The position numbers and the translations under genes were made by a program. Below are positions 49,857-57,902 of a stretch of 64,000 nt of DNA, piece by piece (positions within the stretch are counted from its first letter, which is position 1; each line of letters opens with the position of its first letter). Source of the DNA: Nocardioides sp. L-11A (GTDB taxonomy: Bacteria; Actinomycetota; Actinomycetes; Propionibacteriales; Nocardioidaceae); contig CP124680.1 in the NCBI GenBank assembly GCA_029961745.1, positions 186,001 through 250,000 on the forward strand. Direction: 5' to 3'. The notes under the pieces were generated by a model. It made no database searches. It was not told where the DNA came from and saw only the letters and a program-made list of their open reading frames with translations.

Positions 49857-50185
49857 CCGCGCCGGTCACCGTGGTCACCTTCGAGCACAGGGCAGGCATC
49901 ACCGTGGTCGACGCCGTGCCCGGCCAGAACCTGATGACCCTCGCCGTACGTGCCGGGGTGCCCGGCGTGCGCGCCGAGTGCGGTGGCTCGGCCGCCTGCG
50001 CCACCTGCCACATGTACGTCGACGAGGACTACCTGGCCTCGGTGGCCGAGCCCGACGCCACGGAGGACGAGATGCTCGACGAGGCATGGGAGCCGCGCCG
50101 GCCGAACAGTCGGTTGGGGTGCCAGGTGGAGGTCGTCGCGGACACGGCACAGATCGCCGTGGTGGTGGCGGAGGGCGCGGCGTGA
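49853..50185 (+). CDS. [2Fe-2S] ferredoxin of the dioxygenase
   Basis: 110 residues. The plant/adrenodoxin-type cluster ligands are Cys43, Cys49 and Cys52 in AECGGSAACATCHMYV, and Cys90 in SRLGCQVEV. The AECGGSxACxTCH wording belongs to the putidaredoxin-like branch rather than to Rieske ferredoxins, so this dioxygenase uses an adrenodoxin-like carrier. It overlaps its neighbours by GTGA on both sides. Confidence 0.92.
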   Translation: MTAPVTVVTFEHRAGITVVDAVPGQNLMTLAVRAGVPGVRAECGGSAACATCHMYVDEDYLASVAEPDATEDEMLDEAWEPRRPNSRLGCQVEVVADTAQIAVVVAEGAA

Positions 50186-51444
50186 GCGTCCTGATCGCCG
50201 GTGGCGGCGAGGCGGCGGTCCACTTCGTCGCCGAGCTGCGCAGGCTCGGGTACGGTGAGGCGATCACGATCGTGAGTGACGAGCCCGGACTGCCGTACCA
50301 GCGCCCCCCGCTGTCCAAGGGCGTTCTGCGTGGTGAGGTGGGGCCCGCCGACCTGATCGTGCGCGACGAGACGTTCTTCGCCGGCCTCGGCGTCGAGGTG
50401 GTGCACGACCGCGTGGTCGCGGCGATGCCGCCGCCGCGGGGTCCGGGATCCGGCGTCGCCGTGGGCTCCTCCGGCCGGCGCTACCGGCACTCCGTGCTCG
50501 CCCTGGCGCACGGCGGCTTCGCTCGGCGACTCGATCTCGACGCCTCCGGCCCGGAGCAGCACGTGGTACGTACGCTCGCTGACGCGCAACGTCTCGGGGA
50601 CCGGCTGCGCGGCGCAGCGCGTCGTGTGGGAGTCGTCGGCGGAGGCTTCATCGGGCTCGAGGTGGCCGCGGTCGCTCGATCCCTCGGCCACGAGGTGACA
50701 GTCGTCGAGCAGGGCGAGAGCGTCATGTCGCGTGCCGTGTCCGTCGATGTGGCGGCGTCCGTCGCGGCGATCCACGGTGGACAGGGCATCGAGTTGGTGC
50801 TCGGGGCGGATGTCCGACACGTGCAGACCGCGCCCGGCGGCGGGACGGTGATCAGGATGCCGGACCGATCCGTGGTTGTCGACGAGCTGGTCGTCGGTAT
50901 CGGCCTGGAGGTCGACGGCTCCCTGGCCGCACAGTGCGACCTGGAGTTCGACGGCGGCGTGGTGACCGACGAGCACGGCGCGACCGCACACCCCCGGATC
51001 GTCGCCTTCGGTGACTGCTCGGCCCAGCGCCCGGCAGGGAGCCGGGCGCGGCCGCGCCGCATCGAGTCCGTCGCCAATGCGACCGACCAGGCGATCGGGG
51101 CGGCTGCGGTGATCGTCGGCCGGCCGAGATCGGCGCGACCGGCCCCGTGGTTCTGGTCCGACCAGGGCCAGGTGAAGCTGCAGATGGTGGGCGGGCTCCA
51201 GCCGGCGGATCAGTGCCTGCTCCGGGGCGATCCGGCAAGCGGGGCTTTCGGCGTGCTCCATCTCCGTGGCGGGGTGCTCGTCGGCGGTGAGTTCCTGAAT
51301 CGTGCAGGCGACGCCCTGGCCGCGCGTCGGCTCGTCGGTGCCGCGGCGCGGCTCGACCCCGTGCTCGCGGCTGATCCCGACCGGCGACTGCGCGATGCGG
51401 TGCACGGTGACGACCGGATGCTGAGCGGCGGTGGAGCACGATGA
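50182..51444 (+). CDS. FAD-dependent ferredoxin reductase
   Basis: 420 residues. FAD Rossmann motif VLIAGGGEAAVHFVAELR at the start, PYQRPPLSKGVLRGE near residue 36, NAD motif VGVVGGGFIGLEVAAVARSLG near residue 149, and the FAD-binding VAFGDCSAQ near residue 274, followed by the reductase C-terminal domain (PWFWSDQGQVKLQMVG). It passes electrons from NADH to the adjacent ferredoxin. The first motif reads GGGEAA in place of the usual GxGxxG, and a common Ala-Thr-Gly strand reads LALAHGG; both are mild deviations. Confidence 0.9.
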   Translation: MSVLIAGGGEAAVHFVAELRRLGYGEAITIVSDEPGLPYQRPPLSKGVLRGEVGPADLIVRDETFFAGLGVEVVHDRVVAAMPPPRGPGSGVAVGSSGRRYRHSVLALAHGGFARRLDLDASGPEQHVVRTLADAQRLGDRLRGAARRVGVVGGGFIGLEVAAVARSLGHEVTVVEQGESVMSRAVSVDVAASVAAIHGGQGIELVLGADVRHVQTAPGGGTVIRMPDRSVVVDELVVGIGLEVDGSLAAQCDLEFDGGVVTDEHGATAHPRIVAFGDCSAQRPAGSRARPRRIESVANATDQAIGAAAVIVGRPRSARPAPWFWSDQGQVKLQMVGGLQPADQCLLRGDPASGAFGVLHLRGGVLVGGEFLNRAGDALAARRLVGAAARLDPVLAADPDRRLRDAVHGDDRMLSGGGAR

Positions 51445-51710
51445 GCTACCGCACGACCGTGGTGTGTTACGAGGACACCCACGGCTACGGCTGGCGCCAC
51501 GTCGACCTCTTCGTCCACGACGCTCAGGGGCGGGAGGTCAACTGGGTGTACTGGGAGCCGGATGACAACGGACCCGAGTCGGCGGATGACGCCATCCGTC
51601 GCACGGAGCCGCTGCTGCGTCGCACGACCCCGTGGGTGCGTGGCGTCGGGGCCGGCGGCGCCGTGTACTGGACCGCCGAGGCCGCCTGGGCTGATTCGGC
51701 AGTGGGCTGA
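51441..51710 (+). CDS. Small unknown protein ending the dioxygenase operon
   Basis: 89 residues, not recognised. It starts MSYRTTVVCYEDTHGYGWRH and is rich in aromatic and acidic residues (VNWVYWEPDDNGPESADDA). No signal peptide or membrane segment. The ATGA overlap with the reductase ties it to the dioxygenase system. Possible roles are an accessory or maturation factor or a small NTF2-like fragment; nothing decides between them. Confidence 0.7.
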   Translation: MSYRTTVVCYEDTHGYGWRHVDLFVHDAQGREVNWVYWEPDDNGPESADDAIRRTEPLLRRTTPWVRGVGAGGAVYWTAEAAWADSAVG

Positions 51711-51719
51711 CCCTGCGGT

Positions 51720-52652
51720 TCATCCTCGGGGCGTGTCACCGCCCGGCTCGCCGTCGTCATAGAGCCGTGCGCAGGTCGCCTTGACCACCTCGGTCCGGAG
51801 GGTGGGACGGATGCCGGAGAGAGTGGCGAGCACGAGCCGGGCGGTGGGGATGTCGTCGGAGATGGGGAGCGCGACGAGCGGGCGGCCCTCATGGCTCTCC
51901 CGGGCCTTCCAGGGCTGGACCAGGATCGCGAATCCGAGGTTGCGGGCGACCAGCGCCCGGACGATGTCGAGGTTGCCGCTGCGGACCCCGATCCTCACCT
52001 CGACGCCCGCTGCTCGCACGACGTCCTCGCTGTCGTAGAACTGCGTCGAGTTCATCGGCGTGATGAGCTCCTCATCGGCCAGCTCGGCCAGTCGGATGTC
52101 GGGGCGCCGCGCAAGCCGGTGGTCGGCCGCGAGCAGGACGTAGGGCTTGAAGGCGCCGAGACTGGTCAGCTCCAGGCCGTTGATGTCCGGGGTCGAGTAG
52201 AACATCGCGACGTCGCAGGTTCCGTCGGTGAGCGCGGCGATGAGCCCGTCGGTCGGTGCTTCGAGCAGAGTCAGCTCGAGATTCGGATACTCGGCCCTCG
52301 TCGTGTCGATGAGATGTGGCACCACATAGGGCGACACGGTCGGCAGACATCCGAAGGTCACCCGACCGTTCACCTGGGTCCGATCGGCCAGGGCACTCTC
52401 CTGCAGGTGCTCGGCGGCCTCGAGCAGCTCCCGTGCCTGGGCGACCAGACGTGCGCCCGCATCGGTGAGGACGACGCCCTTGGCCTTGCGCCGCGTGAGC
52501 AGCTGGACCTTGAGGTGACGCTCGAGGTCGGTCACGGCGAGCGACACCGCGGTCTGCGATGTGTGGCACTTGCGCGCCGCAGCGCTGAAGCTGCCCAACG
52601 TCGCCGCCTCGACAAAGAACTCAAGCTGGCGCAGCGAGAAGTTCGGAGTCAT
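51720..52652 (-). CDS. LysR family transcriptional regulator
   Basis: 310 residues. N-terminal winged HTH: FSLRQLEFFVEAATLGSFSAAARKCHTSQTAVSLAVTDLERHL, then a periplasmic-binding-like ligand domain from about residue 92 (VTFGCLPTVSPYVVPHLID). The gene converges on the dioxygenase operon, 9 bp from its end, and is divergent from alkB, with 240 bp between starts. It could regulate either; candidate T-N11-A boxes lie before the NTF2 gene and possibly before dctP, which favours the dioxygenase cluster. Confidence 0.9.
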   Translation of the reverse strand: MTPNFSLRQLEFFVEAATLGSFSAAARKCHTSQTAVSLAVTDLERHLKVQLLTRRKAKGVVLTDAGARLVAQARELLEAAEHLQESALADRTQVNGRVTFGCLPTVSPYVVPHLIDTTRAEYPNLELTLLEAPTDGLIAALTDGTCDVAMFYSTPDINGLELTSLGAFKPYVLLAADHRLARRPDIRLAELADEELITPMNSTQFYDSEDVVRAAGVEVRIGVRSGNLDIVRALVARNLGFAILVQPWKARESHEGRPLVALPISDDIPTARLVLATLSGIRPTLRTEVVKATCARLYDDGEPGGDTPRG

Positions 52653-52892
52653 CCCGTCATCGCCCGACCGCGGGTGTCGAACCTTGACTTCATCATGATC
52701 GCCCCGATCCTAGCCTTGTCGGGGGCAGCACCCGCAGCAGCGAGCCGCACGACGCGCGTTGTGCAGCCGGCCAACCGCCCCGACCCACGTTGTGCGTCGC
52801 GCCCGAGCGTGCGCACCGCGCGCGCTGCCACCGTGGAGACCTACCCGGCGACGACGACACCGTTGCCGTCGCCACGTTCGAGGAGGCATCCG
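52653..52892. promoter_or_regulatory. Divergent promoter region between the LysR gene and alkB
   Basis: 240 bp without a gene. It contains TTGACT at 52683, two GTTGTGC repeats at about 52759 and 52792 (about three helical turns apart), and GAGGAGG just before the alkB ATG. The GTTGTGC pair may be activator sites; no exact LysR box is evident. Confidence 0.4.
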
Positions 52893-54359
52893 ATGGCCAC
52901 GTACGCAACCCGTGGAGCAGACGGCACGTCCGTTCCCTGGCGCGACAAGAAGCGCTATCTGTGGATCCTCGGGCTCGTCGTACCACTGACGCCGATCGTG
53001 GGGATCGCGCTGTTCGAGGCGACCGACAGTGCGCTCTTCTTCTGGCTGACGCCGGTCGTGTTCTTCGGGCTGATCCCGCTCATCGACCTGATCGCCGGGT
53101 ACGACGACACCAACCCGCCGGACGACGTGATCGAGGCGCTCGAGAACGACAGGTTCTACCGCTGGGTGACCTACCTCTACCTCCCGGTCCAGTACGGCGG
53201 CTTCGTGGCGTCGATCTGGTACCTCGCCACCACGGACATGTCCGTCCTGGCGAAGGTCGGGCTCGCGATCTCGGTCGGCGTCGTCGGCGGCGTCGCGATC
53301 AACACCGCCCACGAGCTGGGCCACAAGCGCGAGTCGATCGAGCGCTGGGCCTCGAAGATCGCGCTGGCGCAGACCTGCTACGGCCACTTCTACATCGAGC
53401 ACAACCGCGGACACCACGTCCGGGTCGCGACGCCGGAGGACCCGGCCAGCGCGCGGATGGGCGAGAGTGTCTACCGGTTCTGGCCGCGCACCGTCGCGGG
53501 CTCGCTGAAGAGCTCGTGGGAGCTCGAGGCCAAGCGCTACCAGCGCAAGGGCACGCACCCCTTCCATCTCGGCAACGACGTGCTCAACGCCTGGCTGATG
53601 ACCGCCGCTCTGTGGGGCGGGCTGATGCTCTGGTTGGGACTGGCGTACGACGTCAACCCGCTGAGCCTGCTGCCGTACCTCGTCCTGCAGGCGGTCGTCG
53701 GCTTCTCCCTCCTCGAGGTCGTCAACTACATGGAGCACTACGGCATGGTGCGCCAGAAGGTCGGAACGCCGGGCAAGATGCGCTACGAGCGGGTCACGCC
53801 TGCGCACTCGTGGAACTCCAACAACATCGCCACCAACGTGCTGCTCTACCACCTGCAGCGCCACAGCGACCATCACGCCAACCCGACCCGGCGCTACCAG
53901 ACGCTGCGCGATTTCAAGGATGCGCCGGTGCTGCCGACCGGCTACACCGGCATGATCGTGGTCGCCCTGTTCCCGCCGGCCTTCCGCGCGCTGATGGACA
54001 AGCGCGTGATCGCCCACTACGACGGCGACCTGCGCCTGGCCAACCTGCACCCGGCCAAGCGCGAGAGGCTGCTGCGGAAGTACCCGGTCCCTGCCGAGCT
54101 CCTCGCCGCCGAAGCCGCCGACCTGCGCGAGGACGAGAGCGCGCGCGAGTTCGAGGGCGAGGTGCTCGCCGCCCGGTGCCCCGGCTGCCGGTACACCTAC
54201 GAGGTCGCGGAGGGCAACGAGCTCGAGGGATTCGCCGCCGGTACGGCGTGGCGGGACATCCCCGACGACTGGTGCTGCCCCGACTGCGGGGTGCGCGAGA
54301 AGGTCGACTTCACGGCCGTCGAGCCGCGCCGCCACCACATCAGCCAGGTCGGTGCGTGA
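52893..54359 (+). CDS. alkB: Alkane 1-monooxygenase AlkB fused to rubredoxin
   Basis: 488 residues. Six membrane segments and the three His boxes of di-iron membrane hydroxylases: HELGH (140-144), HNRGHH (170-175) and LQRHSDHH (about 325); NYMEHYGM is also present. From about residue 425 a complete rubredoxin domain is fused: CPGC near 429 and CCPDC near 464, with GTAWRDIPDDWCCPDCG. The fusion is known in Nocardioides, Dietzia and relatives and feeds electrons directly to the hydroxylase. It oxidises medium to long n-alkanes at the terminal carbon. GAGGAGG lies 6 bases before the ATG. Confidence 0.95.
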   Translation: MATYATRGADGTSVPWRDKKRYLWILGLVVPLTPIVGIALFEATDSALFFWLTPVVFFGLIPLIDLIAGYDDTNPPDDVIEALENDRFYRWVTYLYLPVQYGGFVASIWYLATTDMSVLAKVGLAISVGVVGGVAINTAHELGHKRESIERWASKIALAQTCYGHFYIEHNRGHHVRVATPEDPASARMGESVYRFWPRTVAGSLKSSWELEAKRYQRKGTHPFHLGNDVLNAWLMTAALWGGLMLWLGLAYDVNPLSLLPYLVLQAVVGFSLLEVVNYMEHYGMVRQKVGTPGKMRYERVTPAHSWNSNNIATNVLLYHLQRHSDHHANPTRRYQTLRDFKDAPVLPTGYTGMIVVALFPPAFRALMDKRVIAHYDGDLRLANLHPAKRERLLRKYPVPAELLAAEAADLREDESAREFEGEVLAARCPGCRYTYEVAEGNELEGFAAGTAWRDIPDDWCCPDCGVREKVDFTAVEPRRHHISQVGA

Positions 54360-54553
54360 TGCGCATCGTCGCGGACCTGAAGAGGTGCGAGGGCCTCGGG
54401 ATGTGCGAGTCCATGGCCAACGACTACTTCGAGGTGGACGAGGACGAGGAACTGGTGACCGTCCTCCTCGACAGCCCGCCCGACGCCGACCGCGCCCACG
54501 TGTACGCCGCCGTCCAGGCCTGCCCCGTGCTCGCCCTGAGCCTCGAGGGCTGA
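54359..54553 (+). CDS. Small 3Fe-4S-type ferredoxin
   Basis: 64 residues. It starts MRIVADLKRCEGLGMCESMAN, with ligands CEGLGMC, and ends VYAAVQACPVLALSLEG with the third Cys. The motif C-x5-C...CP lacks the fourth Cys of 4Fe-4S types, so a [3Fe-4S] cluster is expected. Such ferredoxins usually serve cytochrome P450s, but here the gene overlaps the stop of alkB-rubredoxin (TGATG), suggesting a second electron route or a partner for a P450 elsewhere. Confidence 0.88.
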   Translation: MRIVADLKRCEGLGMCESMANDYFEVDEDEELVTVLLDSPPDADRAHVYAAVQACPVLALSLEG

Positions 54554-54575
54554 GTCCCACCTTGCCCTCGCCCGA

Positions 54576-54607
54576 TCGACCCGGCGCGTTCAAACGCGCC
54601 GGGTCGA
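54576..54607. terminator. Strong hairpin after the alkB-ferredoxin genes
   Basis: A perfect 15-bp stem (TCGACCCGGCGCGTT with its complement) and a 2-nt loop lie 22 bp after the ferredoxin stop. No T tract follows, as usual in high-GC actinobacteria. Its downstream arm is also the first unit of the 32-bp repeat that follows. Confidence 0.75.
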
Positions 54608-54712
54608 CGTGCTCAGGGCGTTCAGATGCGCCGGGTCGACGTGCTCAGGGCGTTCAGATGCGCCGGGTCGACGTGCTCAGGGCGTTCAGATGCGCCGGGT
54701 CGACGTGCTCAG
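54586..54712. repeat. 32-bp tandem repeat, four units, overlapping the hairpin and the PucR stop
   Basis: Units begin at 54586, 54618, 54650 and 54682; the core is GCGTTCAGATGCGCCGGGTC then GACGTGCTCAGG. Units 2-4 are identical where complete; the first has AAC in place of GAT and provides the right arm of the hairpin. The last unit contains the PucR stop codon at 54709-54711. Repeats are head to tail without spacers. Confidence 0.92.
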
Positions 54713-55938
54713 CGGGCGCGGTGGAACAGGTGGTGGTGGCGCAGCGCGACGGCGAGCTGGGGACTGATCCGGGTGATCGGCTGGCCGAGCATCTCCTCGG
54801 CCTGGCCGAGGCGGTACCGGACGGTGTTGCGGTGCACCACCAGCGCGCGGGCGGCCTCCTCGGCGCTGCCGCCGCTGTCGAGGTACGCCGTCAGCGTCTC
54901 CCGGATCCGCTGGACGCCCTCCTCGTCGCCGGCGAGCGGCCCGAGCCGGCGGGTCATGAACCGGTCGACCTCGGGCGAGCAGCCGAGCAGCACGGGGAGC
55001 TCGACGTCGGAGTAGACGGCGAGCCAGTCGTCGGTGTCGGGGGAGGTGACGCGCAGGGTGCCCTGTGCCTCGCGGTGGGAGGCCACGAATCCGGCGATAT
55101 GGGGGGTCGCGGAGCCGACGCCGACGACGACGCTCCCGTGGCGCAGGTCCGCGGCGGCCGCGGCGAGACCGGAGAGCTCGGGCTGGTCGCGGGTGCCGAG
55201 CCACATCCACAGCTGGCGTCCGCCGGGCTTGACGAGGAGGGGGGTGGCGGCGCCGATCCGCCGGGCCAGCTCGGCGGCGAGCGACTCGAGCGAACCGGCC
55301 TGCTCGGCGTCCCCGACGGACAGCACGACCGCGGTGTGGTGCACCGAGATCGGGTAGCCGCCGAGCGCCGCCGACGCCTCGCGGGGGTCCACCAGGTCGC
55401 CGGCGAGGATCGAGCGGACCGACTCGAACCGCTGCGCCGCGGCACCGGCCAGCACCCGCGAGCGGGCCGCCTCGTAGGCGGCGATCGACTCGGTGATCGA
55501 CTGGTCGAGCCAGACCCCGGCCCGGTTCCAGAAGTACATGAGCAGGTCCGCCCGGTCGAAGTCCGCGGGCGGGAGCGCCTTGATCACCTCGCTGACGTAG
55601 GCCCACACCTCCTGCTGGGCGATCCGGTAGAACCGGATCAGCGACTCCAGCGGCAGTTGCCGGTCGGCGATGTCGACCGAGAGCAGCCGGGCCGCCTCGG
55701 GCAGGTGGAAGTGCTGCTCGGGCTGCGCGAAGTCGCCGAGGAAGGCCACCCAGTGCTCCCGGACGGTCCGCCGCAGCGTCGCGGGCAGGCCCTCGACCGC
55801 GTTGACCTCCGGCATCTCCCGCACGATCGCGTCGGCGACCCGGTCGACCCAGGCGTCGACCCGGTCGGGCTGCGCCTGCTCGGCGACGTACGCCAGCAGC
55901 CACGGCGCGAGGTCGGACGGCACGGACTCGCTGCTCAC
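54709..55938 (-). CDS. PucR/CdaR-type transcriptional regulator
   Basis: 409 residues. N-terminal part of about 190 residues of unknown sensing role, a GGDEF-like middle (YPISVHHTAVVLSVGDAEQ), and the C-terminal PucR helix-turn-helix: RIRETLTAYLDSGGSAEEAARALVVHRNTVRYRLGQAEEMLG near residue 360. The GTG at 55938 is backed by a -10 box six bases upstream. It is convergent with alkB-ferredoxin and divergent from the ArsR-MFS pair. PucR proteins usually activate catabolic genes; alkB next door is a candidate target, not shown. Confidence 0.87.
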   Translation of the reverse strand: MSSESVPSDLAPWLLAYVAEQAQPDRVDAWVDRVADAIVREMPEVNAVEGLPATLRRTVREHWVAFLGDFAQPEQHFHLPEAARLLSVDIADRQLPLESLIRFYRIAQQEVWAYVSEVIKALPPADFDRADLLMYFWNRAGVWLDQSITESIAAYEAARSRVLAGAAAQRFESVRSILAGDLVDPREASAALGGYPISVHHTAVVLSVGDAEQAGSLESLAAELARRIGAATPLLVKPGGRQLWMWLGTRDQPELSGLAAAAADLRHGSVVVGVGSATPHIAGFVASHREAQGTLRVTSPDTDDWLAVYSDVELPVLLGCSPEVDRFMTRRLGPLAGDEEGVQRIRETLTAYLDSGGSAEEAARALVVHRNTVRYRLGQAEEMLGQPITRISPQLAVALRHHHLFHRAR

Positions 55939-55944
55939 GGCCCC

Positions 55945-55950
55945 ACCCTA
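55945..55950 (-). promoter_or_regulatory. -10 box for leaderless pucR-like mRNA
   Basis: TAGGGT on the minus strand ends six bases before the GTG at 55938, in the recurring TANNNT-N6-RTG arrangement. Confidence 0.55.
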
Positions 55951-55992
55951 GGACGACGCCGGCCGGCCACGGCTCGGTGACGAGGCGCACTC

Positions 55993-56024
55993 TGCAAAGA
56001 CATGTTTGCAAAGACATCTTTGCA
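55993..56024. promoter_or_regulatory. ArsR-type operator, two overlapping palindromes
   Basis: TGCAAAGA-CA-TCTTTGCA at 56007-56024 is a perfect palindrome. TGCAAA (55993) and TTTGCA (56005-56010) make a second one sharing an arm, so TGCAAAGACAT recurs with a 14-bp period. It lies 18-49 bp before the ArsR start, in place to control it, the downstream MFS gene and perhaps the divergent regulator. Confidence 0.75.
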
Positions 56025-56041
56025 GATCTACGGTAGGAGGC

Positions 56042-56626
56042 ATGAGCGACACGTCCCCGTCCGTCGTCACCCCGAGCCTCGCCGGCCTGCGCGCCCTGTC
56101 CCACCCGACCCGGTTGCGGATCCTCAGCCACCTGCGGATCGAGGGCCCGGCGACGGCCACCACGCTGGCGACCCGGTTCGGGCTCAACAGCGGCGCGACG
56201 TCGTACCACCTGCGCCAGCTCGCCGAGCACGGTTTCGTCGTCGAGGACGCCGGGCGCGGCAACGCCCGCGACCGCTGGTGGAAGGCGGCGCACCAGGAGA
56301 CGCACAGCCGCGCGGCCCAGGCCGCGACCCCGGAGGAGCGGGATGTCGCGGACGCCTTCCTGCAGGCGTCGACCGTCATGTACGCCCAGAACCTGCAGGC
56401 CGCGATGGAGGAGCGGCCGCTGCTGCCCCGCGAGTGGCGAGCCGCGTCGACGGTGAGCGACTGGGTGCACACCATCCCGGCGTCGAAGGCCGCCGAGCTG
56501 ACCGCGCGGATCAAGGAGCTGATCGCGTCCTGTGAGGACGAGCCGGGCGAGGACGCCGTCCCCTTCGCCTTCCAGATCCAGTCGTTCCCCGTCCCCGGGC
56601 ACGTCGCGCCCGAGCGGAGGGAGTGA
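56042..56626 (+). CDS. ArsR family transcriptional regulator
   Basis: 194 residues. Winged HTH near residues 12-85: LRALSHPTRLRILSHLRIEGPATATTLATRFGLNSGATSYHLRQL, then VVEDAGRGNARDRWWKAA. There is no CxC metal site, so the signal is not a thiophilic metal of the ArsR/SmtB type. The longer C-terminal half is helical. TAGGAGG lies just before the ATG, and the double palindrome is directly upstream. The MFS exporter begins 1 bp after its stop, so the pair forms an autoregulated efflux unit. Confidence 0.88.
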   Translation: MSDTSPSVVTPSLAGLRALSHPTRLRILSHLRIEGPATATTLATRFGLNSGATSYHLRQLAEHGFVVEDAGRGNARDRWWKAAHQETHSRAAQAATPEERDVADAFLQASTVMYAQNLQAAMEERPLLPREWRAASTVSDWVHTIPASKAAELTARIKELIASCEDEPGEDAVPFAFQIQSFPVPGHVAPERRE

Positions 56627-56627
56627 C

Positions 56628-57902
56628 GTGCGGGCGGGCTCGGGCGCCCTCGCCGGCTACCTCGTCGCCGACGCGGTCTCGCTCGCCGGCACCCGGCTCT
56701 CCCAGATCGCCGTCCCCTGGCTGGTCCTCACCACCACCGGCTCGGCCACCCGCACCGGCCTGGTCGCCTTCGCGGGACTGCTGCCGCTCGTGGTGGCGCA
56801 GGCGCTCAGCGGCCCTTGGATCGACCGCGCCGGACCGCGCCGCGTCGCGATCGGCCTCGACCTCGCCTCCGGTGTCGCGGTGGCCGCGATCCCGATCGCG
56901 TACGCCGCCGGCTGGCTGCACTTCCCGGTGCTGGTGGCGCTCGTGGCGCTCACGGGCGTGCTGCGCGGCCCCTCGGAGGCGGCCCGCCACGCGATGGTGC
57001 CGGCCCTGGTGCGTCACGTCGCCCTGCCGACCGAGCGGGTGACCGGCCTGGTCGGCACGACCGACCGGCTCTCCGCGCTGGTCGGTGCCGCGGTCGGCGG
57101 CGGCCTGGTCGCCCTGCTCGGCCCGGCGACCGCGCTGCTGGTCGACGCCGGGTCGTTCCTGGCCTGTGCGCTGGTCCTGGCGGTGTCCACCCGCGGGGTC
57201 GGCGGCCCGGTGTCGGAGCGGACGGCGCCCGCCGAGCGGTCGTCGTACCTCGCCGAGCTCCGCGGCGGCTGGCTCGCCCTGCGGCACGACCCGGTGCTGC
57301 TCGGGATGATGGTGATGGTCGCGGTCACCAACCTGCTCGACCAGGGCTACTCCTCGGTGATGCTGCCGGTCTGGGCCGAGCGCGCGGGCGGCGGCCCGGC
57401 GGCGATCGGCCTGCTCGGCGCCTGTATGGGCGGGGCGGCGCTGCTCGGCTCGGTGCTGGCGACCTGGCGCGCCGAGCGGCTGCCGCGGTTCCGGACCTAC
57501 GTCGTGGGCTATCTGCTCGCCGGTGCCCCGCGCTGGATCATCCTGGCCGTCGGCGCACCGCTGTGGCTGATCGCCCTCGTCCACGTGGTCGCCGGCTTCG
57601 GAGCCGGTTTCATCAACCCGGTCCTCGGTGCGGTGCAGTTCGAGCGGATCCCGGCGGACCTGATGGGCCGGGTCGGTGCGCTGTCGCTGGCGGCATCCTG
57701 GTCGCTGATGCCGTTGGGCGGCCTGCTCGCCGGCCTCGCCGTCACCGGGACCGGTCTGTCGGCGGGCTTGCTGCTCTTCGGTGCGGCCTACCTGCTCACC
57801 ACGATGGCGCCGGTCCTGTCGCCGGCGTGGCGCACGATCGATCAGCGGCCTCAGCCGGCCGCGGCCGGTCCGGCGACCGCCTCGACCGCCGCGAGGTCGT
57901 AG
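56628..57902 (+). CDS. MFS transporter (efflux type)
   Basis: 424 residues with 12 hydrophobic helices. The MFS motif A-like loop between helices 2 and 3 reads GPWIDRAGPRRVAIGLDLAS near residue 65. The start is a GTG at 56628 with GGAGGGAG upstream, right after arsR. It is an exporter by context, as regulator-linked MFS pumps usually are; the drug or metabolite is unknown. Its last 52 bp overlap the end of the sugar-kinase gene on the other strand. Confidence 0.87.
   Translation: MRAGSGALAGYLVADAVSLAGTRLSQIAVPWLVLTTTGSATRTGLVAFAGLLPLVVAQALSGPWIDRAGPRRVAIGLDLASGVAVAAIPIAYAAGWLHFPVLVALVALTGVLRGPSEAARHAMVPALVRHVALPTERVTGLVGTTDRLSALVGAAVGGGLVALLGPATALLVDAGSFLACALVLAVSTRGVGGPVSERTAPAERSSYLAELRGGWLALRHDPVLLGMMVMVAVTNLLDQGYSSVMLPVWAERAGGGPAAIGLLGACMGGAALLGSVLATWRAERLPRFRTYVVGYLLAGAPRWIILAVGAPLWLIALVHVVAGFGAGFINPVLGAVQFERIPADLMGRVGALSLAASWSLMPLGGLLAGLAVTGTGLSAGLLLFGAAYLLTTMAPVLSPAWRTIDQRPQPAAAGPATASTAARS

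Noticed and set aside
54586..54712. Possible CRISPR array
   Set aside because: Four head-to-tail 32-bp units without spacers; one arm belongs to a hairpin.
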